NCBI GenBank assembly: GCA_001464385.1
Contig: LNFB01000161.1
Coordinates: 1-64,000 of the forward strand
DNA length: 64,000 nt
Source: Deltaproteobacteria bacterium Ga0077550
GTDB lineage: Bacteria; Myxococcota_A; Polyangia; Nannocystales; Nannocystaceae
Direction: 5' to 3'
Below, in pieces: positions 16,354 to 24,262 of this stretch. The notes below the pieces were generated by a model that saw nothing but the letters and a program-made list of their open reading frames with translations, had not been told where the DNA came from and made no database searches. Made by a program: the position numbers and the translations under genes. Within the stretch, counting starts at the first letter, position 1, and the number at the start of each line of letters is the position of its first letter.

Positions 16354-17865
16354 ATGGTCTGGCACGCGCGCGCGTCGTTGCTGTTGCTGCCGCTGCTGCC
16401 CGGCGCGTGCCTGCGCCCCGGGTCCTACGCGTGCGAGGACGCCGCGCAGTGCAAGAGTGACGCGGGCGGTGCGTGTGTCGACGGCTGGTGCGCCTACCCC
16501 GACGGCACCTGCGGCTCGGGGCTGCGGTTCGGCGAGCGCTCTCCGGACGACGTCGCCGGCAGCTGCGTGGGTGCGACCGCGAGTGGGGACTCGAGCGGCG
16601 GGTCGGGCCCCGCGGGTTCGAGCACGGACGACGGCGGTCCGCCGGCGTCATCGTGCGGCAATGATGTCGTCGACGAGGGCGAGCTCTGTGACGACGGCAA
16701 TCGACTCGGTGGTGACGGCTGTCACCCGCAGTGCGTCGCGCCCGGCACGATCCTGTGGACGGCGACGTACGACGGCGAGGCCCACGGCGATGATCGTGGC
16801 TTCGGCATGGCCATCGATCCCGACGGCGAGTCGTTCTGGGTGGCGGGCTTCACCACCGTCGACGACGCGAACGGCTCCGACCTGCTGCTGCAGCGCCGCT
16901 GGATCGAAGACGGGTCCCTGGTGTGGACGCAGAGCCGCGACGGCGAGGCCCACGGCGAGGACATCGGCGAGGACGTGGCGATCGACGCCGCGGGGCGGCC
17001 GTGGTTGGTCGGTCGCATCACCAGCACGGCGACCGCCGGTGACGTCTGGGTCGGCAGCTTCGATCGCGATGGCACGCCCGGCGCGAGCTTCACCCACGAC
17101 GAGCAGGGCGGCGAGGATCACGGCCACGGCCTGGCGTTCACCGCCAGCGGCGCGCTCGTGGTCGTCGGCGTCGCCGATCTCGGGCCCGCCGGCACGCCCG
17201 ACGCCGCGGCGTGGATGCGTCGCTACTCCCCGGCCGGCGAGGCGCTGGGCGACGCGATCATCCTCAACGGATCGACGGCCCTCGACACCGCGCTGCAGGT
17301 CGTGGCCGACGGCGACGGCTTCGTCGTCACCGGCGATCTCAGCACCACCGAGGGCATCGAGGAGATCTGGACCGCGCGCTACGACGCCGACGACGCGCAG
17401 TCGTGGTCGCAGCTCGCAGGCGCGCCCGACGTCGGACCGTACCCGCGTGGTGTCGGCATCGCGCCCGATGGCGACGGCGGCTGGGCCACCGCGGGCGTGC
17501 TGTCGACCGACATCTGGGTGCAGCGCTACGCCGCGGACGGCACGCCCGGGCTCAACCTCGTCGTCGCCGGCACCCAGGATCGCCAGGACGAGGCCGCCGA
17601 TGTGGCGTTCCTCCCCGATGGTCGCTTCATCGTCGTGGGCTTCCTCGACTTCGGCACCGTCGGCTTCGCGACCAGCGACGCGTGGGTCCGCGTCTACGCG
17701 CCGGACGGCACGCCCGAGTGGACCGACGTGTTCGACGGCGAGTCCGAGGAGATCGACAAGGCCCTGTGCGTCGGCGTCACCGACAAGCTGAGCGCGGTCG
17801 TCGTCGGGTACGAGACGGTGCCGGGGCAGTCGCGCGACGTGTGGATGCGGCACTACGCGCTGTGA
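16354..17865 (+). CDS. Lipoprotein: myxobacterial Cys-rich repeat plus delta-60-like propeller
   Basis: A 503-residue protein. ATG at 16354 gives lipobox LPGAC (Cys19). A Cys-rich head (CEDAAQC, CVDGWC) is followed by a Ser/Gly stalk, then one myxococcal disulfide repeat with the typical core CGNDVVDEGELCDDGN and GDGCHPQC. The C-terminal 370 residues are repeats of the kind 'GMAIDPDGESFWVAGF' and 'VAFLPDGRFIVVGF', like delta-60 repeats in a beta-propeller. Surface-exposed binding or sensing is inferred. A 42-nt gap separates it from the DUF1552 gene. It is convergent with the small lipoprotein gene 11 nt away. Confidence 0.85.
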   Translation: MVWHARASLLLLPLLPGACLRPGSYACEDAAQCKSDAGGACVDGWCAYPDGTCGSGLRFGERSPDDVAGSCVGATASGDSSGGSGPAGSSTDDGGPPASSCGNDVVDEGELCDDGNRLGGDGCHPQCVAPGTILWTATYDGEAHGDDRGFGMAIDPDGESFWVAGFTTVDDANGSDLLLQRRWIEDGSLVWTQSRDGEAHGEDIGEDVAIDAAGRPWLVGRITSTATAGDVWVGSFDRDGTPGASFTHDEQGGEDHGHGLAFTASGALVVVGVADLGPAGTPDAAAWMRRYSPAGEALGDAIILNGSTALDTALQVVADGDGFVVTGDLSTTEGIEEIWTARYDADDAQSWSQLAGAPDVGPYPRGVGIAPDGDGGWATAGVLSTDIWVQRYAADGTPGLNLVVAGTQDRQDEAADVAFLPDGRFIVVGFLDFGTVGFATSDAWVRVYAPDGTPEWTDVFDGESEEIDKALCVGVTDKLSAVVVGYETVPGQSRDVWMRHYAL

Positions 17866-17875
17866 GCCCCGACGA

Positions 17876-18076
17876 TCACGGCTGCTTCACGTAGCCGCAC
17901 CGCGACTCGCAGCCCGTCAGCACGGTGCACTCCGAGTAGCACGCCGCCGGGCCCGCGCTGGGGTCGTTGCTCAGCACCGGACGGGGCGGCGCCTTGCCGA
18001 TGGTGATGCAACCGAGGGTCGAGCAGAGCAGGGCGAGGGCGCCGAGGCGCGCGAGGAGGCGTCGATCGCAGTCCAT
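17876..18076 (-). CDS. Small Cys-rich lipoprotein
   Basis: A 66-residue protein starting at the ATG at 18076: MDCDRR, a hydrophobic core LGALALLCSTLGC forming a lipobox, then a short head with four Cys (ACYSECTVLTGCESRC) ending YVKQP. The four Cys could form two disulfides. No known family is recognised. The size, intact lipobox and regular Cys spacing favour a real gene. It is divergent from the metallo-hydrolase gene. Confidence 0.6.
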   Translation of the reverse strand: MDCDRRLLARLGALALLCSTLGCITIGKAPPRPVLSNDPSAGPAACYSECTVLTGCESRCGYVKQP

Positions 18077-18204
18077 CGATCCTCCGACCTCGGCCCGCGC
18101 ACGGTGATTCACGGCCCGCAGCGTCGGCCGTGGCCGCGCGCACGCGGCGACCCTGGTCATCGGTCGCCCGAGTCGACACACTGCCGAAGGACCGAGTTCT
18201 CTCC

Positions 18205-19446
18205 ATGGACGCACCGACCGACGCACCGACCGACGCATCGACGAGGGCGCCGCGCGGCGCTTGGCACTGGACCAAGCGCGGGCTTCAGATCGGAGGTCTC
18301 GCGCTCGTCGGCCTCACCGGGTTCGCGATCGTCGACGGCTGGGAGGCCTTCGGCAAGGCGCCCGAAGGCGAGCGAGCCGCACGCATGCAGGTGTCGCCGC
18401 AGTACGCCGACGGCGGCTTCGAGAACCCCCAGCCGCTGTACAACGACGTGTGGGGGATGGTGAAGCTGATCTTCGATACGAGCCCCGATTCGACGCCGCT
18501 GCAGACGATCCCGACGGTGGCCGGCGACGCCGACCGCTTCGCCACGCCGCCCGCGAGCGGCCTGCGCGTCACGTGGCTCGGGCACTCGACGATGCTCGTG
18601 GAGATCGACGGCGTGCGCGTGCTGACGGATCCGGTGTGGGGCGAGCGGACGTCGCCGCTGTCGTGGATCGGTCCGCGACGCTGGTACGCGCCGCCCTTGC
18701 GCCTCGAGGATCTGCCGCCCATCGATGCGGTGGTGATCTCGCACGATCACTACGATCACCTCGACACACCGACGATCCTCGCGCTCCGCGAGATGATCGC
18801 GACCAAGGGTTGGGACACCATGTTCGTCGCGCCGCTCGGCGTCGGGGCCCACCTCGCGTACTGGGGCGTGCCCGAGGATCGCATCTTCGAGCTCGACTGG
18901 TGGGATCGCTTGCCGGTCGGCGCGCTCGAGATCGTGTGCACGCCGGCCCGGCACGCCTCGGGTCGCACGCTGTTCGACAAGGATCGGACGCTGTGGGCCG
19001 GCTACGGGTTGCTCGGTCCCGAGCACCGGGTGTTCTTCTCCGGAGACACGGGCCTGTTCCCCGCGCTCGGCGAAATCGGCGAGCGCCTCGGGCCCTTCGA
19101 CCTGACGATGATCGAGGTCGGCGCCTACGGTCGCGCGTGGCCCGACTGGCACCTCGGCCCCGAGCAGGCCGTGCGGGCCCATCGCATGGTCCGCGGCGAC
19201 GCCATGCTGCCGGTGCACTGGGGCCTGTTCGACCTCGCGTATCACGGTTGGACCGAGCCCATCGAGCGCGTGCGCGTGGCGGCCGCGGCGGCGGACGTCG
19301 AGCTGCTGCTGCCGCGTCCGGGCGAGAGCGTCGAGCCGTCGTCGCCGCCGACATGGACGCAGTGGTGGCCCGACCTGCGGTGGCGCAGCGGGGCCGAGGA
19401 TCCGATCGTCGCGACGATGATGGACGCCACCGCGGTCGCGCCGTGA
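18205..19446 (+). CDS. Metallo-beta-lactamase-fold hydrolase (RomA/NAPE-PLD-like)
   Basis: A 413-residue protein. After a Thr/Pro/Asp-rich N-terminus a probable membrane helix (LQIGGLALVGLTGFAIVDGW) anchors it. The catalytic domain has WLGHSTMLVEIDG, the zinc motif SHDHYDHLD, a further ligand region CTPARHASGR, FSGDTG and VHWGLFDL. This pattern matches the RomA/UlaG/NAPE-phospholipase D branch, whose members hydrolyse phospholipid-like or lactone substrates. The AGYGLLGPEH segment and membrane anchor favour a lipid substrate, but this is inference. The ATG at 18205 is chosen because upstream sequence looks non-coding. Confidence 0.85.
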   Translation: MDAPTDAPTDASTRAPRGAWHWTKRGLQIGGLALVGLTGFAIVDGWEAFGKAPEGERAARMQVSPQYADGGFENPQPLYNDVWGMVKLIFDTSPDSTPLQTIPTVAGDADRFATPPASGLRVTWLGHSTMLVEIDGVRVLTDPVWGERTSPLSWIGPRRWYAPPLRLEDLPPIDAVVISHDHYDHLDTPTILALREMIATKGWDTMFVAPLGVGAHLAYWGVPEDRIFELDWWDRLPVGALEIVCTPARHASGRTLFDKDRTLWAGYGLLGPEHRVFFSGDTGLFPALGEIGERLGPFDLTMIEVGAYGRAWPDWHLGPEQAVRAHRMVRGDAMLPVHWGLFDLAYHGWTEPIERVRVAAAAADVELLLPRPGESVEPSSPPTWTQWWPDLRWRSGAEDPIVATMMDATAVAP

Positions 19447-19479
19447 CCTGCGATCACTGCCGCGCCGAGTCGGAGGTGG

Positions 19480-19485
19480 TAGACT
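19480..19485 (+). promoter_or_regulatory. -10-like TAGACT 7 nt before ATG
   Basis: TAGACT in the context GGAGGTGGTAGACTCCGCGG; its end lies 7 nt before the radical SAM start, consistent with transcription beginning at the start codon. Confidence 0.45.
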
Positions 19486-19492
19486 CCGCGGC

Positions 19493-20854
19493 ATGGGTTT
19501 GCAGGATGTTCGTAAGCGTCTCCCCGTGGTCAAGCAGCTGCCGCCCGCCCGGGGTCGTCGTCACCTGCTCGCCAGCCCCGCGCCCGGCGAGGTGCCGACG
19601 CCGGCGCTCGCGGTCTGGGAGTTCACGCTGGCGTGCGATCAGAAGTGCCTGCACTGCGGGCCGCGGGCTGGCACCGCGCGCGACGACGAGCTCACCACCG
19701 AAGAGGCGCTCGCGCTGGTCGACGACATGGCGGAGCTCGGCGTCGGTGAGGTCGTGCTCATCGGCGGCGAGGCCTACCTGCGCAATGACTTCATCCTGGT
19801 GATCCGGCGGATCCGCGAGCGGGGCATGACCGCGACGATGACCACCGGCGGCTACAACCTCTCGCGCGCCCGCGCCGAGGCGATGGTCGAGGCGGGGATC
19901 CAGAGCGTGTCCGTCTCGATCGACGGCCTCCGCGAGAGCCACGACTACGTGCGCAACCGGCCCGAGAGCTGGGATCGGGCGTTCGCGGCGCTGCACACGG
20001 TGCGCGCCGCGGGGGCCCAGGTCGCGTGCAACACCCAGATCAACGCCCTCACGCGCAACGAGCTGCTGCCCCTGCTCGAGCTGCTCGCCGAGGCCGGCAT
20101 TCACGCGTGGCAGCTGCAGATCACGATGCCGCACGGGGCAGCCGCCGATCACCCCGAGCTGCTCGTGCAGCCGTACCAATTCGTCGAGCTGTTCGAGATG
20201 CTCGACCGCGTCGAGGATCGTTGCCGCGAGCTCGGCGTCACCATCTGGCCGGGCAACAACCTCGGCTACTTCGGTCCGTTCGAGCACAAGCTGCGACGAC
20301 ACCAGCGCGGCGAGGGCCACTTCTCGGGGTGCAACGCCGGCGTCACCGTGATGGGCATCGAGAGCAACGGCGCGATCAAGAGCTGCCCGAGCGTCGGCGG
20401 CCCGACCAACACCGGTGGGCTCTATCGCGAGGACGGCCTCGCCACGCTCTGGCAGCGCGCGCCCGAGGTCACGTATGTGCGCCAGCGGACGATCGACGAT
20501 CTGTGGGGCTACTGCCGCGAGTGCTACTACGGCCCGACGTGCATGGGCGGCTGCACGGCCGCGAGCGAGCCGTTGCTGGGCCGGCCGGGCAACAACCCGT
20601 TCTGTCACCACCGCGCGCTCGAGATGGATCGCATGGGCATGCGCGAGCGCGTCGAGCTGATCCAGGCCGCGCCGGGCGTCGGCTTCGACAACGGCCTGTT
20701 CCGCGTGCTGCGCGAGCCCAAGGATCCAGAGGAGCGCGCGCGGACCGGGCCGGTGCAGATCGATGAGCCGCGGACGTCGCGGCTCGTCGATCTCCTGGGG
20801 CCGGGCCGCCCGCTCGCCGATCTCGACGCCGGGCGGGCCACGGACGGGGGCTAG
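19493..20854 (+). CDS. Radical SAM/SPASM enzyme, probable peptide or protein modifier
   Basis: A 453-residue protein. The radical SAM cluster motif is C48-x3-C52-x2-C55 (CDQKCLHC), followed by GGE (91-93) and SVSIDG. The C-terminal third has SPASM-type Cys: CNAG, a Cys in KSCPSV, then CRECYYGPTCMGGC (about 340-357) and a late FCHH. SPASM radical SAM enzymes mostly modify ribosomal peptides or proteins or mature quinohemoprotein subunits. Its stop codon shares the CTAG tetranucleotide with the stop of the convergent zinc-ribbon lipoprotein gene, which carries two DYG motifs and is a candidate substrate. The reaction cannot be read from sequence. Confidence 0.88.
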   Translation: MGLQDVRKRLPVVKQLPPARGRRHLLASPAPGEVPTPALAVWEFTLACDQKCLHCGPRAGTARDDELTTEEALALVDDMAELGVGEVVLIGGEAYLRNDFILVIRRIRERGMTATMTTGGYNLSRARAEAMVEAGIQSVSVSIDGLRESHDYVRNRPESWDRAFAALHTVRAAGAQVACNTQINALTRNELLPLLELLAEAGIHAWQLQITMPHGAAADHPELLVQPYQFVELFEMLDRVEDRCRELGVTIWPGNNLGYFGPFEHKLRRHQRGEGHFSGCNAGVTVMGIESNGAIKSCPSVGGPTNTGGLYREDGLATLWQRAPEVTYVRQRTIDDLWGYCRECYYGPTCMGGCTAASEPLLGRPGNNPFCHHRALEMDRMGMRERVELIQAAPGVGFDNGLFRVLREPKDPEERARTGPVQIDEPRTSRLVDLLGPGRPLADLDAGRATDGG

Positions 20855-21318
20855 TTCTTCGGCGCCGCGGCGCCGTAGTCGGCGCCCTCGGCGGTGCCGG
20901 TGTCGCTGCTCGACGCGCCGGTGTCGGTGCCGGTCGAGTCGCTGCCGCCGGTGGTGTCGGTGCCGGCGGTCGTGTCCTCGGTGGCAGTGTCGGTCGCGGT
21001 GCCCGACGTATCGAAGCCGCTCGAGGGCCCGCCGTAGTCCGAGGCGCCCTGGGTCTCGCTGTCGGTGACGGCGCTGGTGGTCGAGCCGGAGCTGCCGCTC
21101 GCGGATTCGGTCGCGCTCGGATCGGTCGTCTGACCGGTCTCCGCCGCCGTCGTCGTGGGTTCGGTGGTGTCGTCACCGCAACCGGCGAGGGCCAGCCCGA
21201 GCAACATGCCGGCGAAGCCTCCGATCGGCGTCATCACGTCGCGCTGTGGAGTGCCGCAGAACGGGCACGTCGACGTCCGAGTCATGAGGTGACGATGACA
21301 ACTACTACAAGGATGCAT
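20851..21318 (-). CDS. Zinc-ribbon lipoprotein with two DYG motifs (candidate radical SAM substrate)
   Basis: A 155-residue protein if started at the ATG at 21318. It has CxxC pairs at 4/7 and 18/21 (a zinc ribbon), then a hydrophobic segment with lipobox LALAGC (Cys47), then about 100 residues almost wholly Thr/Ser/Gly/Asp. Within this stalk lie SDYGGP (residues 93-98) and ADYGAAAP at the C-terminus (146-153). The cytosolic-type zinc ribbon would be part of the signal peptide, which is unusual. The frame is continuous with the upstream TPR gene, so a fusion is formally possible. Its 3' end abuts the radical SAM gene. Confidence 0.7.
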   Translation of the reverse strand: MHPCSSCHRHLMTRTSTCPFCGTPQRDVMTPIGGFAGMLLGLALAGCGDDTTEPTTTAAETGQTTDPSATESASGSSGSTTSAVTDSETQGASDYGGPSSGFDTSGTATDTATEDTTAGTDTTGGSDSTGTDTGASSSDTGTAEGADYGAAAPKN

Positions 21319-22077
21319 ACGCCACTCAGTCTGCCACAGATCCTGGGCTCTCGCGCAAGGGGTCCCGTGGATCGCGACGCAGGGCGGTCGGACCCGGCGA
21401 TCGCGGCGCGCCGGGTCAGGGGAGGCGGGCGCTCGCGCGCGACGGGCCTGCACCACCCATCGCGTCACGCCGCCGATCACCAGCGCGACGCCGATCGACA
21501 GGGCGATCGCGCCGCCGATCTCGCGGGCGCGCGCCTGATCGAAGCGCTCGGCGTAGGCCCGATCGTCGCGCGCGTCGTCGGCGGTGCGTGCGGTGCGGTA
21601 CGCGAGCGGGACGAGCACCGCGCCGGCGACGAGCGCACCGCCGCCGAGGGCGACGAGCGTCGCGGCGAGGGGATCGCGTTGCCACGGCCGCACGCGCGGC
21701 GCCGGCGTGGTCATCGGTGGCGCGTCGTCGATCGGCTCGGGCGCGGCGATCGGATCGGGCTCGGTCGGCTCGGCGGGGAGCAGCGCGCGGCACTCGGCGA
21801 TGTACTGCTCTGCGGCCGAGCGCCCCTCGGGCCCAGGCGCCGTCGCGACGAACTGCTCGTACAGCACGATCGCGAGCTTGCACCGACCGGCGCGGCGCTC
21901 GGCCTGCGCGCGTGCGTACAGGAACGCCGCGTCGCCGGTGTTGCGATAGGCGGCGTCGAACGCCGCGCTGGCCTCGTCCCAGCGCTGCTCCGCGAACGCG
22001 GCCTCGCCGGCCTTCGCCTGGGGATCGCGTGCGGGCGCCGACGCGAGGCACCACGCGACGACGAGGTGCACGATCAC
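20851..22077 (-). CDS. TPR/membrane protein of the kinase operon (frame reads through into the lipoprotein)
   Basis: The GTG at 22077 overlaps the kinase stop (GTGA), so translation is coupled. Residues 1-16 look like a signal peptide (MIVHLVVAWCLASAPA). Next come two TPR-like helices pairs (AGEAAFAEQRWDEASAAF, AFLYARAQAERRAGRCKLA), a Pro linker and two membrane helices (ATLVALGGGALVAGAVLVPL and GGAIALSIGVALVIGGV). No in-frame stop occurs after about residue 220; the frame runs into the zinc-ribbon lipoprotein and stops at 20851, giving 408 residues. The likely real protein covers about 21319-22077 (253 residues). Either a stop was lost or the two are genuinely fused. Confidence 0.6.
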   Translation of the reverse strand: MIVHLVVAWCLASAPARDPQAKAGEAAFAEQRWDEASAAFDAAYRNTGDAAFLYARAQAERRAGRCKLAIVLYEQFVATAPGPEGRSAAEQYIAECRALLPAEPTEPDPIAAPEPIDDAPPMTTPAPRVRPWQRDPLAATLVALGGGALVAGAVLVPLAYRTARTADDARDDRAYAERFDQARAREIGGAIALSIGVALVIGGVTRWVVQARRARAPASPDPARRDRRVRPPCVAIHGTPCARAQDLWQTEWRMHPCSSCHRHLMTRTSTCPFCGTPQRDVMTPIGGFAGMLLGLALAGCGDDTTEPTTTAAETGQTTDPSATESASGSSGSTTSAVTDSETQGASDYGGPSSGFDTSGTATDTATEDTTAGTDTTGGSDSTGTDTGASSSDTGTAEGADYGAAAPKN

Positions 22078-23534
22078 GGTCGGTATCCCGGCGGGTAGAG
22101 GTTGTCGGGCACCGCGGCGGCGGCGGGCTTGTCGGCGCGCTTGGTCGGGCGCCGGCGCTTGGGCCCCTTGTTCGGCGGCTCGACGTCCACCGCGGGCTCG
22201 GCGTTCGGCGCCGCGGTGGGGTCGGCGCTCGGCGCCGCGGTGCTCGGCGCCGCGGTGCTCGGCGCCGCGGGTGCTGCGATCACGACCGTCGGCACCAGCA
22301 CGGGGGCGACGCTCGGCGGCGCTTCGTCCGTCGCGGCTGCGGGGGCGGTGTCGACGACCGGCGCGGCGCTCGGCGTCGCCTCGGAGGGTCGCGCGACGAG
22401 GGTCACCGCGACCGCGGTCGTTCCGACGAGCGCGAGAGTGCCGGCGATCGTCGCCGCGAGCCGACGTCGCGGACCGGCGGGCGTGGGCGCGACGATCGAC
22501 GCGCCCGCGAGCGAGGTCGCCGCGACCCTGGTCGAGGGATCCGTCGCCAGCCACGAGGCCTCATCGGCGCTGGTGATGGGCGGCGTCTCGCCGAAGTGGG
22601 TCGTCATCGCCTCGACCACGCGCGCGGGCGCCAAACGCCAGTGCTGCGCGTGGGCGTAGCCGTCGAGGGCGTCGGCGAGGAGGGCGGCGGTGGCGAAGCG
22701 GTCGGCGGGGTCGACCGCGAGCGCCTTCGCGACGATCTCTGCAAGGGCCGGGGGATAGTCGGGATCGATCTGCGACGGCGGCACGTAGTCGGCGCGCGCG
22801 ACCCGGCCGAGCACCGCGAACTCGTTGGGCCCGCTGAACGCGCGCGCGCCGAGCGTGGTCTCGTACAGCAGGATCCCCAGGGCGAACAGATCGCTGCGGC
22901 GATCGATCGGCTCGCCGCGGCACTGCTCGGGCGACGCGTAGCCGACCTTGCCCTTGAACGCGCCGGTGCGCGTCGCCGAGGTGTGCTCGACGGCCTTCGC
23001 GATGCCGAAGTCGGTGAGCTTGACCGCGCCCTCATACGACAGCAGCACGTTCGACGGGCTCACGTCGCGGTGCACGAGGCCGAGCGGGCTGCCGTCGTGA
23101 TCGCGTAGTTCGTGCATGTGGTGCAGGCCGGCCGCGACCCCCGACACGATCGTCAGCGCGACGTCGCGGGCGAGCGGTCGCCCCCGGTGTGCCCGCATCA
23201 GCTCGAGCAGGTGGCGGCCATGGACGAACTCCATGGTGATGAAGTGCTCGCCCTGGTACTCGCCGAAGTCGAGCACCGCGGTGACGTTCGGGTGCTGCAG
23301 GCGCGAGGCGAGCCGCGCCTCGTCGAGGAACATCCGCGCGAACTCGGGGTCGCCCGCGAACTGGGGCAGGATCAGCTTGAGCGCGACGAGCTTGGCGAAC
23401 CGCTCGGCGCCGCGCAGCTGCGCCAGGTACACCTCGGCCATCCCGCCCATCGCGACCCTGCGCACGAGCGTGTAGCGGCCGATGCGGGTGCCCGGCGGCA
23501 ACCCGAGCGCACGCGCGACGTGGGTCGCGTCCAC
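22074..23534 (-). CDS. Ser/Thr protein kinase (PknB-like)
   Basis: A 486-residue protein. The kinase domain covers about residues 20-290: AMGGMAEVY (28-36), Lys53 in VALKL, HRDVSPSN (155-162), DFG (175-177) and GKVGYASPEQ. A membrane helix near 370-390 (LAATIAGTLALVGTTAVAVTLVA) precedes a low-complexity Pro/Ala/Ser tail and a basic segment (KGPKRRRPTKR) ending YPPGYRP. The GTG start is preceded by TATCGT 6 nt upstream. It lies 64 nt downstream of an ECF sigma gene, an arrangement in which the kinase often controls the sigma factor by phosphorylation. Confidence 0.92.
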   Translation of the reverse strand: MDATHVARALGLPPGTRIGRYTLVRRVAMGGMAEVYLAQLRGAERFAKLVALKLILPQFAGDPEFARMFLDEARLASRLQHPNVTAVLDFGEYQGEHFITMEFVHGRHLLELMRAHRGRPLARDVALTIVSGVAAGLHHMHELRDHDGSPLGLVHRDVSPSNVLLSYEGAVKLTDFGIAKAVEHTSATRTGAFKGKVGYASPEQCRGEPIDRRSDLFALGILLYETTLGARAFSGPNEFAVLGRVARADYVPPSQIDPDYPPALAEIVAKALAVDPADRFATAALLADALDGYAHAQHWRLAPARVVEAMTTHFGETPPITSADEASWLATDPSTRVAATSLAGASIVAPTPAGPRRRLAATIAGTLALVGTTAVAVTLVARPSEATPSAAPVVDTAPAAATDEAPPSVAPVLVPTVVIAAPAAPSTAAPSTAAPSADPTAAPNAEPAVDVEPPNKGPKRRRPTKRADKPAAAAVPDNLYPPGYRP

Positions 23535-23540
23535 GGGATC

Positions 23541-23546
23541 ACGATA
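23541..23546 (-). promoter_or_regulatory. -10-like TATCGT 6 nt before GTG
   Basis: Minus-strand TATCGT precedes the kinase GTG by 6 nt. It could give the kinase its own leaderless transcript in addition to read-through from the sigma gene. Confidence 0.35.
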
Positions 23547-23598
23547 TCCGCAGGGGCCTGCTTTGACAAACCGCGCGCCGGGTCGGGCACGCGGGGGG

Positions 23599-24222
23599 TC
23601 AGGGCGGTGTGCGGGTGTTGGCGCCGGCGGTCACCGGGCCCAGGGCGCGCGTGATCTGCTCGAGGTCCCCGAGCAGTCGATCGCGCAGTGGTCCCGGCCG
23701 AGTCATCTGCGTGAGGTGCTCGCCGAGCAGCTCGCGGGCACGCGCGAGCCGGCCGGCGACGGTGCTCGGGTTCAGCGACAGCGCCTCGCCGATCTCGGCC
23801 GTGCGCAGGTTCTCCCAGTAGTAGAGCTCGGTGACGAGCTGCAGCTCGAGCGGGAGCTGCGTCAGCGCCATGAGCAGGAACTGATGCTCCTGCTGACGCA
23901 CGGCGATCATGCTCAGCGACGTCGGCGCCTCGTCGACGCCGAAGCGCTCGATCGCGGCCGGCCGCTCGCGCAGCGATCGCAGCAGCTGCTTGTGGGCGAT
24001 CGCGAACAAGAAGGTGCGGAACGACGCGTCCCCGCGGAAGCGCGACGCGGCCTCGAGCGCGCCGAGGAACGTCTGCTGCGTCAGATCGTCTGCCGCACCC
24101 GCGACACGAAGATCGAAGAACCGACGGATCGAGACGTAGTGCCGACGCGTGAGCTCTTCGAACGCCGAGCCGTCGCCCCCGCGCCAGGCCTGCAGCAGCT
24201 CGTTGTCGGAGGGAACGGACAT
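23599..24222 (-). CDS. ECF-type RNA polymerase sigma factor
   Basis: A 207-residue protein. Region 2 (residues 8-80) includes ADDLTQQTFLGAL and FRTFLFAIAHKQLLR. Region 4 (about 125-180) includes LPLELQLVTELYYWENL and the helix-turn-helix TAEIGEALSLNPSTVAGRLARAR. A short C-terminal tail follows. There is no anti-sigma gene next to it; the next gene is a Ser/Thr kinase, which suggests regulation by phosphorylation (inference from known kinase-linked ECF groups). A TACAAT hexamer lies 20 nt before the ATG. Confidence 0.9.
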   Translation of the reverse strand: MSVPSDNELLQAWRGGDGSAFEELTRRHYVSIRRFFDLRVAGAADDLTQQTFLGALEAASRFRGDASFRTFLFAIAHKQLLRSLRERPAAIERFGVDEAPTSLSMIAVRQQEHQFLLMALTQLPLELQLVTELYYWENLRTAEIGEALSLNPSTVAGRLARARELLGEHLTQMTRPGPLRDRLLGDLEQITRALGPVTAGANTRTPP

Positions 24223-24242
24223 CGTCGGGGGCGAGGGTCGCG

Positions 24243-24248
24243 ATTGTA
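24243..24248 (-). promoter_or_regulatory. -10-like TACAAT upstream of ECF sigma gene
   Basis: TACAAT on the minus strand, 20 nt before the sigma ATG, in the 40-nt gap after the nuclease gene. No convincing -35 was seen, so it may be read by an alternative sigma factor. Confidence 0.35.
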
Positions 24249-24262
24249 CACGGCCCTCGGTG

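Noticed and set aside
20851-21318. Calling the DYG lipoprotein an established RiPP precursor
   Set aside because: No leader/core pattern of a known RiPP class was recognised; the link to the radical SAM enzyme rests on adjacency and the two YG motifs.
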